64,000 nucleotides of DNA from a bacterium endosymbiont of Escarpia laminata (GCA_003660235.1 QGON01000061.1:56020-120019), one strand, 5' to 3'. Shown: positions 10,063 through 19,481, counted from the first letter of the stretch. Notes: a model not told the origin generated them from the letters alone. Made by a program: numbers and translations.

Positions 10063-10200
10063 AACTTTCCCGACCGCAAAGCAGTTAGAGCGTTCTCGCT
10101 CTCCTTCGGGCATTGATTCAGTGGGTGACTTGAAATAGCAGATCGGGTTAAAAAACCGGTGGACAAACCTTAACCCTTGTCCTAACATGCGCCTCTCTTT

Positions 10201-10276
10201 GGGGCCATAGCTCAGCTGGGAGAGCGCAACACTGGCAGTGTTGAGGTCGGCGGTTCGATCCCGCCTGGCTCCACCA
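10201..10276 (+). tRNA. tRNA-Ala (GGC)
   Basis: A complete 76-base cloverleaf with a GGGGCCA/TGGCTCC acceptor stem, discriminator A and encoded CCA. The anticodon stem CAACA/TGTTG encloses CTGGCAG, giving anticodon GGC, which reads GCC and GCU alanine codons. A strong terminator follows five bases later. Confidence 0.95.
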
Positions 10277-10280
10277 GATC

Positions 10281-10313
10281 AAACCCTGCTGCATTGTTGC
10301 AGCAGGGTTTTTT
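10281..10313 (+). terminator. Rho-independent terminator after tRNA-Ala
   Basis: The stem AACCCTGCTGCA pairs with TGCAGCAGGGTT around a short TTGT loop and is followed by TTTTTT. This is a textbook intrinsic terminator for the tRNA-Ala transcript. Confidence 0.93.
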
Positions 10314-10437
10314 CGTTCTGACAAGCAACGATTTTGTGAGAGGCGGCCACTATCGTGGGCTTTGAATAATTCGCAACTGCCCTATGCTTGTTGTAAAATT
10401 CGATGAATTTCCGGCGCCTCTGACTCTTTGCTTGCCT

Positions 10438-10926
10438 ATGTCCTGGATCGATATCCTCATCATCGGAATCATTCTCCTCTCGTCCATCATCAGTTTGGTG
10501 CGTGGTTTTATAAGCGAGGCACTCTCTCTTGTGACCTGGGTGGCAGGATTCTGGGTGGCCTGGTTCTTTTTTCGGCCGGTTGCCGAATATTTGGTGCCCT
10601 GGATAGATCTCCCCTCGATTCGCCTGGGTGTTTCCTATGGTTTGCTGTTGCTGGCCACCCTGATAGTTGGTGGTCTGGTCAACCGTTTTATGGGTATGTT
10701 GGTCGACAGTACCGGGCTAACCGGTACAGATCGTTTGATCGGCGTCTTTTTCGGTGCGGCAAGGGGTGTAGTAGTAGTAGTCATATTGGTGCTGCTTGCC
10801 GGGTTGACACCTATGCCGGGTGACCCCTGGTGGCGTGAATCACACCTGATCCCCTATTTCCAAGAGATTGCGCTCTGGTTGAGGGAGTTTCTGCCCAGCG
10901 ACATCGCAAGTAATTTTCGCTATTGA
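10438..10926 (+). CDS. cvpA: CvpA family membrane protein
   Basis: CvpA is a four-helix inner-membrane protein named for its need in colicin V production; its exact role is still open. The family start MSWIDILIIGIILLSSIISLVRGF matches the ATG at 10438, not the longer frame from 10384. The product is 162 residues with hydrophobic helices at the N-terminus, around AGFWVAWFFF, GVSYGLLLLATLIVGGL and GVVVVVILVLLAGL. The RGF motif after the first helix is characteristic. purF follows after 84 bases, the standard cvpA-purF arrangement. Confidence 0.92.
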   Translation: MSWIDILIIGIILLSSIISLVRGFISEALSLVTWVAGFWVAWFFFRPVAEYLVPWIDLPSIRLGVSYGLLLLATLIVGGLVNRFMGMLVDSTGLTGTDRLIGVFFGAARGVVVVVILVLLAGLTPMPGDPWWRESHLIPYFQEIALWLREFLPSDIASNFRY

Positions 10927-11010
10927 CGGTGTGTCCCGCATGAATAAAGGCGTATCGATACACTTTTCTCCTCACCTGTTCGAGCAGATCAAGCCTTTGG
11001 AGACCCGGAA

Positions 11011-12525
11011 ATGTGCGGCATAGTTGGACTTGTCTGCAAAACGGCGGTTAACCAGTCACTCTACGATGCATTGATGGTGTTGCAGCATCGAGGTCAGGAT
11101 GCTGCCGGTATAGTGACCTGTGAGGGCGGTAAGCTGCACCTGCGCAAGGGCAATGGCCTGGCGAGCGATGTCTTTCGCACGAGTCACATGATCAAATTGC
11201 GGGGCAATATGGGTCTGGGCCATGTGCGCTATCCAACCGCCGGATGTTCATCATCTGCGGAAGCGCAGCCTTTTTATGTCAACTCTCCCTACGGCATCAC
11301 TCTGGCCCATAACGGCAACCTGACCAATGCGGAAGAGTTGAAGCAAGACCTGTTTCGTGAGGATCTGCGCCACATCAATACCACCTCCGATTCGGAGATT
11401 TTACTCAACATCTTTGCCCATGAGTTACAGGCGCAGAACAAACTGCGCATCGCTCCGGAAGATGTTTTCCGTGCGGTAGCCGGTGTGCATCGGCGTTGTC
11501 GTGGCGGGTATGCCAGTGTCGCGATGATACCTGGATTCGGCATCATCGCTTTCCGTGACCCTTATGGTATCCGTCCGGTGGTCTATGGACGCCGCGAGTC
11601 CGACCGGGGAACGGAATATATGGTTGCCTCTGAGAGCGTCGCACTGGATTCACTGGGTTTTGAAAGGGTGCGGGATCTGGATCCAGGTGAGGCGATATTT
11701 ATCAGTCATGACGGTCAGCTCTACTCACAGCAGTGTGCCGCCAATCCCATGCGTTCACCCTGTATCTTCGAGTTTGTCTATTTCGCCCGGCCTGATTCGA
11801 TCATCGACAATGTCTTTGTACACAAGGCCCGTTCAAGGATGGGACAAAAACTGGCGAAGAAGATCGAGCGGGAGTGGCCCGATCACGATATCGATGTAGT
11901 GATCCCGATTCCTGACACCAGTCGTACTGCGGCGCTCTCTCTGGCTGGAAAGCTCCATGTTCGCTACACCGAGGGTTTTATCAAGAACCGATACATCGGC
12001 CGGACCTTCATCATGCCGGGACAGACCGTACGCAAAAAATCGGTGCGGCAGAAACTCAATGCCATCGATCTGGAGTTCACGGGTAAAAACGTCTTGCTGG
12101 TGGACGACTCCATCGTGCGCGGAACGACTTCGCAGCAGATTGTGCTGATGGCGAGGGAGGCTGGCGCGAAAAAGGTCTATTTTGCCTCTGCAGCTCCGCC
12201 TGTGCGTTTTCCCAATGTCTACGGTATCGACATGCCTTCAGCCGCCGAACTGGTGGCTCATGACAGGACTGAGGAAGAGGTGCGTGAGTATATTGGTGCT
12301 GACAGGCTGATTTTTCAGGATCTCAGTGATCTCATCAATGCCGTACAGAAGAAGGGCAAGACTGATATTACTCGCTTCGATACCTCGGTTTTCAACGGTG
12401 ATTATGTCACCGGCGATGTCAGCGAGAGTTATCTGGAACAGTTGGAACTGCTGCGTAATGACACTGCCAAATGTGAGGAGGATGCGGCAGGCCGCTCCAT
12501 TCTGGACTTGCACAACAACGCCTAG
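11011..12525 (+). CDS. purF: Amidophosphoribosyltransferase
   Basis: PurF makes 5-phosphoribosylamine from PRPP and glutamine, the first committed step of purine synthesis. The 504-residue product starts MCGIVGL, so the processed N-terminal cysteine is the glutaminase nucleophile. RGQDAAGI, the glutaminase-domain HNGNLTN, and the PRPP-binding segment [13 protein letters not shown] are all present. Domain order is Ntn-hydrolase then phosphoribosyltransferase. GGAGACCCGG precedes the ATG. It sits downstream of cvpA as in many proteobacteria. Confidence 0.97.
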   Translation: MCGIVGLVCKTAVNQSLYDALMVLQHRGQDAAGIVTCEGGKLHLRKGNGLASDVFRTSHMIKLRGNMGLGHVRYPTAGCSSSAEAQPFYVNSPYGITLAHNGNLTNAEELKQDLFREDLRHINTTSDSEILLNIFAHELQAQNKLRIAPEDVFRAVAGVHRRCRGGYASVAMIPGFGIIAFRDPYGIRPVVYGRRESDRGTEYMVASESVALDSLGFERVRDLDPGEAIFISHDGQLYSQQCAANPMRSPCIFEFVYFARPDSIIDNVFVHKARSRMGQKLAKKIEREWPDHDIDVVIPIPDTSRTAALSLAGKLHVRYTEGFIKNRYIGRTFIMPGQTVRKKSVRQKLNAIDLEFTGKNVLLVDDSIVRGTTSQQIVLMAREAGAKKVYFASAAPPVRFPNVYGIDMPSAAELVAHDRTEEEVREYIGADRLIFQDLSDLINAVQKKGKTDITRFDTSVFNGDYVTGDVSESYLEQLELLRNDTAKCEEDAAGRSILDLHNNA

Positions 12526-12667
12526 CAGGCCAATGACAGGTATAAGGTTACAGGTGGCAGGTTTCAGGATCGTTTTGATTTCCTCATCCTTTTCCTCCCC
12601 GCAGGAGAGGAGTGAAAAATATGATAATTTCTACTTGATTCGAATAATGCTCCCGCAATAATTCTGT

Positions 12668-12695
12668 TGTCACCTGTCACCTGTCACCTGTCACC
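12668..12695. repeat. Tandem heptamer, four copies of TGTCACC
   Basis: Four exact head-to-tail TGTCACC units lie between purF and the leftward dehydrogenase. The dehydrogenase stop codon (TGA on the reverse strand, 12691-12693) lies inside the last unit. The spacer upstream (12538-12570) has ACAGGTGGCAGG-like reverse-orientation relatives. Copy number could vary between strains. Confidence 0.85.
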
Positions 12696-13539
12696 TCCCT
12701 CCGCCCCCTGAAACCTTGCCCAACACCCAATCCATTCCGCGTGTGCTTAACAGCCGTTTGAGTGTGCCAAAAAGGTAAGTGGGGAAGGTGACATAGTAAC
12801 GGGCTTTGGGTCTGGGGGATTCGAGCGCATGGATCACCTTTTTCAATACGGCCTCGGGCGGCAGGGTGAATGGTACGGCAGGGCCTTCTTTCTCCAGTCT
12901 TGCTGCCATGGTGAGGTAATTCGCCTTGTGGACTGAGTGCTCGCTGTCGATATTCCTCTTCCACATCCTGTGGGCATTCGCTCGAAACCGGCTCTCCACC
13001 GGCCCTGGTTCGATCAGGGAGACATGAATGCCGCTGCCTTGCAGCTCCATGCGCAGGGTATCGGTGAGTCCCTCGAGGGCATATTTGCTGGCATTGTAGG
13101 CACCCCGATAGGGTAATGCGACCAGCCCAAGTACCGAGCTGTTCTGGATGATCCTTCCCTCTTTCTTGCGGCGCATGACCGGCAGCAGTCGACAGGTCAG
13201 TTCGTGCCAGCCGAACAAGTTGGTTTCGAACTGGGCACGCAGCACATCCCGGGTCAGGTCTTCCACCGCACCCGGCTGTCCGTAGGCGCCATTATTGAAC
13301 AGGGCGTAGAGTCTGCCACCACAGAGTTCCAGTGATTGCTCGACCGCCTGCGCAATGCTCTCAGAGTCGTCCAGGTCCAGTTGCAGTGCATCCAGCCCCT
13401 GTTTCCTCAATTGTTCCACATCCTCTTCTTTTCGGGCGGTGGCGATGACACGATATCCCCGCGACTTCAGGCCGAGGGCCACGCAGTGTCCGATACCGCT
13501 GGAACAGCCGGTAATCAGTATGCTTTTCTTTTCTAACAT
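12691..13539 (-). CDS. Short-chain dehydrogenase/reductase
   Basis: A 282-residue classical SDR oxidoreductase. It has the nucleotide-binding TGCSSGIG motif (residues 10-17), the NNGA motif (FNNGAYG), and the catalytic Ser-Tyr-Lys set in NSSVLGLVALPYRGAYNASK. The C-terminal extension of about 80 residues is rich in basic residues and includes an amphipathic segment, common in SDRs that act on lipid or retinol-like substrates. The substrate cannot be told. The gene is convergent with purF and divergent from motA. Its C-terminus (SGGGGR) runs into a tandem repeat, so its last residues may be strain-variable. Confidence 0.9.
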   Translation of the reverse strand: MLEKKSILITGCSSGIGHCVALGLKSRGYRVIATARKEEDVEQLRKQGLDALQLDLDDSESIAQAVEQSLELCGGRLYALFNNGAYGQPGAVEDLTRDVLRAQFETNLFGWHELTCRLLPVMRRKKEGRIIQNSSVLGLVALPYRGAYNASKYALEGLTDTLRMELQGSGIHVSLIEPGPVESRFRANAHRMWKRNIDSEHSVHKANYLTMAARLEKEGPAVPFTLPPEAVLKKVIHALESPRPKARYYVTFPTYLFGTLKRLLSTRGMDWVLGKVSGGGGR

Positions 13540-13616
13540 CTTTATAGCCTAAGCCCTAAGGTGGGATTGCGCAAAATCGAGCAAAAATACAGACGGTATG
13601 TTTTTCTTTGGGAAAT

Positions 13617-13643
13617 TAAAGTTTCCCGGGCATTGACCGCTAC
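13617..13643 (+). promoter_or_regulatory. Candidate FliA (sigma-28) promoter for the stator operon
   Basis: TAAAGTTT (13617-13624) matches the sigma-28 -35 consensus exactly. After the usual 11-base spacer comes ACCGCTAC, which matches GCCGATAA at five of eight positions. It lies about 125 bases before the motA start, on the correct strand. Flagellar stator genes are usual class III targets of FliA. The weak -10 keeps this tentative. Confidence 0.4.
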
Positions 13644-13769
13644 CTTTAGCGAGTCGGAATTTGATCATGGAACATGTGCCTGAACAATCAATAAGATGGC
13701 AATCAGGCGAAACACAATCATACAAAAACAGCCGCACTGGCGCAGTGTGGGAACGTGGAGAGTAATTAG

Positions 13770-14531
13770 GTGGATATTGCGACACTGGTAGGTCTGCTTG
13801 GAGGACTCGGCATAATCATCGGAGCAATTGCCACGGGTGGTGATGTGATGCTGTTTGTCAATGTCCCATCAATCCTGATTGTGGTGGGTGGCACCTTCAT
13901 GGTGACGTTGATGCAGGTCTCTCTGGGTGATTTCCTGGGTTCCTTCGGAATGGGTATGAAGGCCTTTTTCTACAAAACCGACGATCCAAAAAAACTGATC
14001 GAAGAGGCAGTGGAACTGGCTGATATCGCACGTAAAAACGGTTTATTGGCACTGGAAGGTCAAGAGATCAGCAACGATTTTTTAAAGCGGGGGGTTGGAT
14101 TATGTGTCGATGGCCATGACCCTTCGCTGGTCAATAAACTGCTCTCCAAAGATATCAACCTGACCATCGAGCGTCACGAAATTGGACAGACCATGTTCAA
14201 AAATATGGCGATCATGGCCCCGGCGATGGGCATGATTGGTACGCTTATCGGTTTGGTGCAGATGTTGGCGAATATGTCGGACCCGGCCAGTATTGGCCCG
14301 GCAATGGCTGTTGCACTGCTGACTACTCTGTATGGCGCGGTCATCGCCAACGTCTTCGCTCAGCCGATGGCCGACAAACTGGCCCGCTCCAGCGCCATGG
14401 AAAAGACCAACAAGTCCCTGATCATCGAAACGATTTCCGGTATTCAGGAGGGCATGAACCCCCGGGTGTTGGAGCAACTGCTCAGTACCTACCTGCCTTC
14501 AAGCAAACGTCCTACCGGCGATAGCGATTAA
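13770..14531 (+). CDS. pomA: Flagellar stator protein MotA/PomA
   Basis: This inner-membrane protein forms the ion-driven stator with the next gene. It is 253 residues with four helices: two at the N-terminus (IATLVGLLGGLGIIIGAIATGG and NVPSILIVVGGTFMVTLMQ) and two in the C-terminal half (MAPAMGMIGTLIGLVQML and IGPAMAVALLTTLYGAVIANV). The MGMIGTLIGLV and GPAMAVALLTTLYGA stretches and the overall start MDIATLVGLLGG resemble sodium-type PomA more than proton-type E. coli MotA. Translation starts at GTG, preceded by GGAG. The partner starts 14 bases after this stop. Confidence 0.9.
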   Translation: MDIATLVGLLGGLGIIIGAIATGGDVMLFVNVPSILIVVGGTFMVTLMQVSLGDFLGSFGMGMKAFFYKTDDPKKLIEEAVELADIARKNGLLALEGQEISNDFLKRGVGLCVDGHDPSLVNKLLSKDINLTIERHEIGQTMFKNMAIMAPAMGMIGTLIGLVQMLANMSDPASIGPAMAVALLTTLYGAVIANVFAQPMADKLARSSAMEKTNKSLIIETISGIQEGMNPRVLEQLLSTYLPSSKRPTGDSD

Positions 14532-14545
14532 CGGGGTCAATCAAG

Positions 14546-15421
14546 ATGGATGACGATTGCCCAAAATGTGAAGAGGGCCTTCCCGCTTGGCTGGCAACCT
14601 TTGCGGATCTGATGTCCCTGTTGATGTGCTTCTTTGTCCTGCTGCTCTCTTTTGCGGAGATGGACGCTATTCGTTTCAAAAAGATGGCTGAGTCGATGAA
14701 GGATGCCTTTGGTGTGCAGACGGAGATTCCCACCAATGAGATTGTGAAAGGTACCAGCGTCATCAAACAGGAGTTCAGTCCCGGTAAGCCGGAAGAGACG
14801 CTCATGGAGGAGATCCGGCAGCAGACGACGGATGACACCAAGGATAACCTTGACCTGCATGACGGCAAGCAGAGTGCCGATGAGATCAAGGTGGATGAAG
14901 CGATGAAAGCCGCGATGCTGGCGCAGCTTGAGGCGGAGGTCGAGCAGCAGGCTGAAGAGCTGGCAGAGATGCTGAAGGAGGAGATTGAGGAGGGCATGCT
15001 TGAGATCGAGACCGAGCAGACCAAGATCATCATCCGCATTCAGGAGAAGGGGTCATTTCCCTCTGGCCGAGCCAGCCTGAAACCCGGTTTTTTTGATGTC
15101 ATCACACGAATCACAGATGTCGTGGCGGAGACCCCTGGGAATATCGTAGTGGCTGGACATACTGACAACATACCTATCTCCACCCAACGCTTCCGTTCAA
15201 ACTGGGAACTCTCGTCGGCGCGTGCGGTGACCGTGGTCCATGCCATGTTGAGTAACTCCGGTCTGGATCCTACCCGTGTCTTGGTTGAGGGACATGCGGA
15301 TTCCAATCCTTTGGCACCCAATGATTCCAGAGAAAATCGTGCGAAGAACCGGCGTGTTGAGTTGATTATTGAACGTGGAGAGGATGAGGAGAGTGGGGAG
15401 GTTCTCAATGTCTCAGGATAA
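14546..15421 (+). CDS. pomB: Flagellar stator protein MotB/PomB
   Basis: The 291-residue partner of PomA anchors the stator to peptidoglycan. A single N-terminal helix, ATFADLMSLLMCFFVLLLSF, carries Asp21, the ion-binding aspartate. KGTSVIKQEFSPGKPE after the helix resembles the PomB plug region. A long acidic linker (residues 85-150, many glutamates) leads to the OmpA-like peptidoglycan domain with GHTDNIPI and NWELSSARA. The linker is more acidic and longer than in typical PomB. The gene is coupled to pomA. Confidence 0.92.
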   Translation: MDDDCPKCEEGLPAWLATFADLMSLLMCFFVLLLSFAEMDAIRFKKMAESMKDAFGVQTEIPTNEIVKGTSVIKQEFSPGKPEETLMEEIRQQTTDDTKDNLDLHDGKQSADEIKVDEAMKAAMLAQLEAEVEQQAEELAEMLKEEIEEGMLEIETEQTKIIIRIQEKGSFPSGRASLKPGFFDVITRITDVVAETPGNIVVAGHTDNIPISTQRFRSNWELSSARAVTVVHAMLSNSGLDPTRVLVEGHADSNPLAPNDSRENRAKNRRVELIIERGEDEESGEVLNVSG

Positions 15422-15506
15422 TGTTGGAGCTGTAGCTGAACCGATTCCGAGTCGGAGTTCACTCGCCATGATTAGGGGGCAGTACAGCCCCGGGGAAACG
15501 TGACCA

Positions 15507-16127
15507 ATGGCCATTGAAGACCAAGCAGGTGATCAGGCGGATCGCCGTGAATTTTTTCGTATCGATGACTCGATTCAGTTGAGTTACCGTATTGTAGACA
15601 GTGTCGAGTTATCGTTGCGGTTAGAGAAACTCGACAACAGTGTCAGCAGCAGCTTTACAGTAATGACGCGTTTGCAGGCGCTAAGCCAGCACCTTTCGGC
15701 ATCTTTACATCGTATCGAGCAGAAAGATCCTGACGTGGCCGATTACCTCAAGGCGTTGGATAAAAAAGTCGAGCTGCTGGGACAGAGTTTTCTGGCGGAT
15801 GAGATTGACCTGACGGAACAGCCCGCAAAACCAATCAATCTTAGTGCGGGTGGTATGTCTTTGTGCGCTGCCGAGTCCCTCGAAATCGGCACTCAGCTTG
15901 AGATCAAGATGCTGCTACTGCCGTCATTTACCGGTGTTCTTATCTATGGTGAGGTGGTGGGAAGTGAAGGGTCACCGGATGATGCTGATTTTCCGTGGAA
16001 CCTGCGAGTCAATTTTTCTCATATTCGCGATGCGGACAGAGATGCCCTGATCAGGCATATCCTGCGTCGTCAGGCTGCAGTGTTGCGCCAACAACGGGAG
16101 GATCGGGAACGGCTGGAGGATGAGTGA
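15507..16127 (+). CDS. PilZ domain protein
   Basis: A 206-residue protein with an N-terminal RREFFRIDD and a C-terminal NLSAGGMSL, the two parts of the PilZ c-di-GMP binding motif (RxxxR and [D/N]xSxxG). Between them lies a helical stretch of about 80 residues, suggesting a two-part PilZ protein like those beside chemotaxis or stator genes. It lies 85 bases after pomB on the same strand. I infer that c-di-GMP acts on motility through this gene, as YcgR does on MotA, but that link is not shown by the sequence alone. Basic and glutamate-rich residues at the end form a coiled tail. Confidence 0.82.
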   Translation: MAIEDQAGDQADRREFFRIDDSIQLSYRIVDSVELSLRLEKLDNSVSSSFTVMTRLQALSQHLSASLHRIEQKDPDVADYLKALDKKVELLGQSFLADEIDLTEQPAKPINLSAGGMSLCAAESLEIGTQLEIKMLLLPSFTGVLIYGEVVGSEGSPDDADFPWNLRVNFSHIRDADRDALIRHILRRQAAVLRQQREDRERLEDE

Positions 16128-16153
16128 AAAAACCCACTAACGAGGATATCTCC

Positions 16154-16321
16154 CTAGGAGACTGTCGGATTTAACGCTGTTTGGCTGCAAATCCCTGGAT
16201 GGCGATCAACACAGCTTATCGAACTCGTTAAATAGGCCCACTATTCGCCTCATTCGATAAACTGATTTGATTTGCCCCCAGTGATTTTCGCTTCAAACGG
16301 ATAAACCCGACAGCCTCCTAG
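16154..16321. mobile_element. MITE-like hairpin element
   Basis: The 19-base terminal repeats CTAGGAGACTGTCGGATTT (16154-16172) and AAACCCGACAGCCTCCTAG (16303-16321) are inverted copies with two mismatches. The inside continues as a long imperfect hairpin (GTTTGGCTGCAAATC paired with GATTTTCGCTTCAAAC). There is no coding capacity. The length of about 168 bases and structure fit a miniature inverted-repeat element. It separates the PilZ gene from a gene remnant. Confidence 0.75.
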
Positions 16322-16563
16322 CCCTGGAGGCCGCCCATGGACTGCTCGGTGGGGCAGGCACTGGTGATGCTGTCGGCAGATGCCTGCTATATCTGGAACA
16401 CCGCAATGAACAGTTGGAACGGTTGGCTGAGCTGGCGGAACGTTACTTCCGCTTTGGCCAACCGGAAGAGGATCATGCCCGCATAGTGCGTCTGCTGGAG
16501 TCCATTCGGGAAGAGACACGGGATGAGGAAGAGACTGATAATGGCGAATTTGGGCTGGAATAA
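16285..16563 (+). pseudogene. Truncated gene remnant flanked by repeat elements
   Basis: A 92-codon frame without a start codon opens inside the right end of the MITE at 16154-16321. It reads DSLLALEAAHGLLGG, then CLLYLEHRNEQLERLAELAERYF and ARIVRLLESIREE, and stops at TAA 16561-16563. Codon use is like the surrounding genes, so it seems to be the surviving 3' part of a helical protein. The last residues (NGEFGLE) already lie in a second repeat element. The family is not recognised. Confidence 0.4.
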
Positions 16564-16615
16564 GCGGCGGATTTTGGCTTCAAGATGAGAGTTCACGAAT
16601 AGATTAGAGGCTCCT
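16534..16615 (-). mobile_element. Half copy of the GAGCCTCTGAA hairpin family
   Basis: Read on the reverse strand, this begins AGGAGCCTCT and follows the left arm of the full element at 26396-26560, sharing GTGAACTC/ATGAACTC, ATCTTG and the CAAATTCGC-type centre. Only one arm is present. It overlaps the end of the gene remnant and supplies its stop codon. Confidence 0.6.
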
Positions 16616-16697
16616 TCAAGGTGTGGTAGAATCCCTCGCAATCAAATGCCGCCTGCTTCTGCCGGACGGTAGACACGAAATCACGAGGACACCTGCC

Positions 16698-16955
16698 ATG
16701 CCGATCTACGAATATCGCTGTGATTCCTGTGGGCACGAATTTGAAGCGCTGCAAAAGATGAGCGATGCGCCGCTGACCGCCTGCCCGGAGTGCAATGAAT
16801 CCGCCCTGAAAAAGCTAATCTCTGCGGCGGGTTTCCGTCTCAAGGGCGGCGGTTGGTACGAAACCGACTTCAAGAGCGGCAAGAAAAAGAATATTCACGA
16901 TACCGGCAAGAAGGATTCCAAATCCTCCTGTGGCAGCGGTTCCTGCTGTAACTGA
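16698..16955 (+). CDS. FmdB-family zinc ribbon protein
   Basis: A small 85-residue protein starting MPIYEYRCDSCGHEFE, the standard FmdB family start, with two zinc-binding pairs CDSC and CPEC spaced for a zinc ribbon. The C-terminal tail is lysine-rich and ends CGSGSCCN, a cysteine cluster of unknown use. The ATG at 16698 is chosen because the family begins there; the frame is open further upstream. It precedes DUF502 and aspS, an arrangement conserved in gammaproteobacteria. The cellular function is unknown. Confidence 0.9.
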   Translation: MPIYEYRCDSCGHEFEALQKMSDAPLTACPECNESALKKLISAAGFRLKGGGWYETDFKSGKKKNIHDTGKKDSKSSCGSGSCCN

Positions 16956-16963
16956 CCCCTCCC

Positions 16964-17590
16964 ATGGTTCAACTAAGACGCTATCTGGTTGCCGGCTTGC
17001 TGGTCTGGTTGCCGCTGGGCGCCACCTTCTTTGTTGTCAGATTGTTGGTCCGCTGGATGGACAACAGCCTGCTGCTGGTGCCTCAGGCATATCGTCCTGA
17101 AAACCTGCTTGGTTTTGCCATTCCCGGCCTGGGGGTGGTGCTCACACTGATTATCCTACTGTTCACCGGACTGGTGGCAGCCAATCTGTTTGGCCGTAAA
17201 TTGGTCAGTCTGTGGGAACGGGTGTTGGCGCGGATTCCTCTGGTGCGTTCCGTTTACTCTGCGGTGAAGCAACTGGTGGAGACCATGCTTTCCGATGGCG
17301 GTCAGTCGTTCCGTAAAGTGCTGTTGGTCGAATTTCCCCGCCGTGGCCTCTGGACACTGGCCTTTCAGACCAGCACTGATCAGGGTGAGGCGCAGAATAA
17401 GACCGGACGCAACGTGGTCAACGTCTATATCCCCACCACGCCCAATCCCACTGGTGGTTACTTTGTCATGGTGCCTCGGGAGGACGTGCAGGAGCTTGAT
17501 ATGAGTGTTGATGACGGCCTTAAAATGCTGCTCTCCATGGGGGCAGTGGTGCCAGACCACCAACAAACGGATGCAACAGAGTCTGCATAG
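16964..17590 (+). CDS. DUF502 family membrane protein
   Basis: The 208-residue product has two N-terminal transmembrane segments (LVAGLLVWLPLGATFFVVRLLV and LGFAIPGLGVVLTLIILLFTGLVAA). A conserved soluble part follows: RIPLVRSVYSAVKQLVETM, then FPRRGLWTLAF and TTPNPTGGYFVMVPREDV. These motifs identify DUF502, widespread but without known function. It starts eight bases after fmdB and lies just before aspS, so the three genes are likely co-transcribed. Confidence 0.9.
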   Translation: MVQLRRYLVAGLLVWLPLGATFFVVRLLVRWMDNSLLLVPQAYRPENLLGFAIPGLGVVLTLIILLFTGLVAANLFGRKLVSLWERVLARIPLVRSVYSAVKQLVETMLSDGGQSFRKVLLVEFPRRGLWTLAFQTSTDQGEAQNKTGRNVVNVYIPTTPNPTGGYFVMVPREDVQELDMSVDDGLKMLLSMGAVVPDHQQTDATESA

Positions 17591-17674
17591 AAGACTTCTC
17601 GGTTGCACCGGCCGGAATCAGGCCGTAACATTCCCGCTTTTTACCGGGCGATTTTTTCACAGGACAATCCTCCC

Positions 17675-19462
17675 ATGCGCAGCCATTATTGCGGACAGCT
17701 CAACAGCTCTCATATCGATCAGGAAGTGGAACTTTGCGGTTGGGTTCACCGCCGCCGGGATCATGGTGGGGTAATCTTCATCGACCTGCGTGACCGCGAG
17801 GGATTGGTGCAGGTGGTCTACGATCCCGACCTGCCGGAGGTTTTTTCCGCCGCTGAGCATGTGCGCAATGAGTTTGTTCTGCGGGTGAAAGGCCGTGTGC
17901 GTGCGCGGCCGGAAGGTACTGTCAATCCGGACATGCCCACCGGCGAGGTGGAAGTGCTGGGACTGGAATTGGAGGTGCTGAACAAGGCTGATACTCCTCC
18001 GTTTCAGCTTGATGAGCACGAAAAGGCCTCCGAAGAGATTCGCCTGCGCTATCGCTACATCGATCTGCGCCGCCCCGAGATGCAGGAGAAGATCCGCATC
18101 CGGGCAAGGACGACTCAGGTGCTGCGCCGTTTTCTGGATGACCGGGGTTTTCTTGATATAGAAACCCCAATGCTGACCAAAGCCACCCCCGAAGGCGCAC
18201 GGGACTATCTGGTGCCCAGCCGGACCCATCCCGGTGAGTTCTTTGCGCTGCCCCAGTCGCCTCAGCTCTTCAAGCAACTGCTGATGATGTCGGGGATGGA
18301 TCGTTACTATCAGATCGTGCGCTGTTTTCGCGACGAGGATCTGCGCGCTGATCGTCAGCCGGAATTCACCCAGATCGATATCGAGACCTCGTTCATGGAC
18401 GAGAATGAGATCATGGAGCTGAACGAGGAGATGATCCGCCAGCTGTATAAAGAGATCCTCGACGTCGACCTGCCCAACCCCTTCCCGCGCATGACCTACG
18501 ATGAGGCGATGGACCGTTATGGCTCCGACCGTCCCGACCTGCGGGTTCCCCTGGAGCTGGTTGATCTGCAGGATCTGATGCAGGAGGTGGAGTTCAAGGT
18601 CTTCTCCGGACCGGCGAAGGATCCCCACGGCCGTGTTGCCGCGTTGCACGTGCCCGGTGGCAGCTCCCTGAGCCGCAAGAAGATTGACGGATACACCAAA
18701 TTCGTCGGTATCTATGGCGCCAAAGGTCTTGCCTATATCAAGATCAATGAACTGGCCAAGGGGCGCGATGGACTACAGTCACCGATCCTGAAGTTTCTAC
18801 CGGACAGCGCGGTGGATGGCATCCTGGAACGCACTGGCGCCAAGGATGGCGACCTGATCTTCTTTGGTGCTGACAAGACGCATGTGGTCAACGAGGCCCT
18901 GGGCGCTCTGCGGGTCAAGGTCGCTGAGGATCTTGACCTGATGGAGGACGCCTGGCGGCCTCTGTGGGTGGTGGATTTTCCCATGTTCGAGTGGGACGAT
19001 CAGCACAACCGCTGGAATCCGCTGCATCACCCCTTTACCTCGCCGAAGGATGACCAGGTCGATCTGCTGGAGAGTGACCCCGGCAAATGCAAGTCCCGCG
19101 CATACGACATGGTCGTCAATGGGACGGAGCTGGGCGGCGGCTCGATTCGTATTCACAGCGAGGAGCTGCAGCAGAAGATCTTCAAACTGCTGGAGATAGG
19201 TGAAGAGGAGGCTCAGGAGAAGTTCGGTTTCCTGCTCAATGCGTTGAAATATGGTTGCCCGCCCCACGGTGGACTCGCCTTTGGTCTCGACCGGCTGGTG
19301 ATGTTGCTGACGGGTTCGAAATCGATCCGCGACGTGATCGCCTTCCCCAAGACCCAGACCGCAGCCTGCCAGTTGACCTCCGCGCCTTCGGAAGTGAGTA
19401 TGACGCAACTGCGTGAGCTCTCGATCCGTGTGCGCAAACCCCAGAGTGAAGAGGCCTCCTGA
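17675..19462 (+). CDS. aspS: Aspartyl-tRNA synthetase
   Basis: This class II synthetase charges tRNA-Asp. The ATG at 17675 starts the conserved MRSHYCGQL and gives 595 residues, the bacterial norm; the frame is open further upstream. The N-terminal OB-fold is [19 protein letters not shown]. Motif 2 is in [18 protein letters not shown] and motif 3 in [15 protein letters not shown]. The GAD insertion domain typical of bacterial AspRS is present between them. It follows DUF502 and precedes nudB, as in E. coli and relatives. Confidence 0.97.
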   Translation: MRSHYCGQLNSSHIDQEVELCGWVHRRRDHGGVIFIDLRDREGLVQVVYDPDLPEVFSAAEHVRNEFVLRVKGRVRARPEGTVNPDMPTGEVEVLGLELEVLNKADTPPFQLDEHEKASEEIRLRYRYIDLRRPEMQEKIRIRARTTQVLRRFLDDRGFLDIETPMLTKATPEGARDYLVPSRTHPGEFFALPQSPQLFKQLLMMSGMDRYYQIVRCFRDEDLRADRQPEFTQIDIETSFMDENEIMELNEEMIRQLYKEILDVDLPNPFPRMTYDEAMDRYGSDRPDLRVPLELVDLQDLMQEVEFKVFSGPAKDPHGRVAALHVPGGSSLSRKKIDGYTKFVGIYGAKGLAYIKINELAKGRDGLQSPILKFLPDSAVDGILERTGAKDGDLIFFGADKTHVVNEALGALRVKVAEDLDLMEDAWRPLWVVDFPMFEWDDQHNRWNPLHHPFTSPKDDQVDLLESDPGKCKSRAYDMVVNGTELGGGSIRIHSEELQQKIFKLLEIGEEEAQEKFGFLLNALKYGCPPHGGLAFGLDRLVMLLTGSKSIRDVIAFPKTQTAACQLTSAPSEVSMTQLRELSIRVRKPQSEEAS

Positions 19463-19481
19463 GCAGGTTAATCAAGTGTAT

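Noticed and set aside
9813..10166. 117-codon leftward frame
   Set aside because: Antisense to the 39-residue gene with its strong ribosome site; no motif.
12668..12695. Tandem repeat considered as a CRISPR fragment
   Set aside because: Units are only seven bases and have no spacers; no cas genes are nearby.
13549..13785. 78-codon leftward frame between the dehydrogenase and motA
   Set aside because: Covers the likely stator promoter and has no recognisable sequence.
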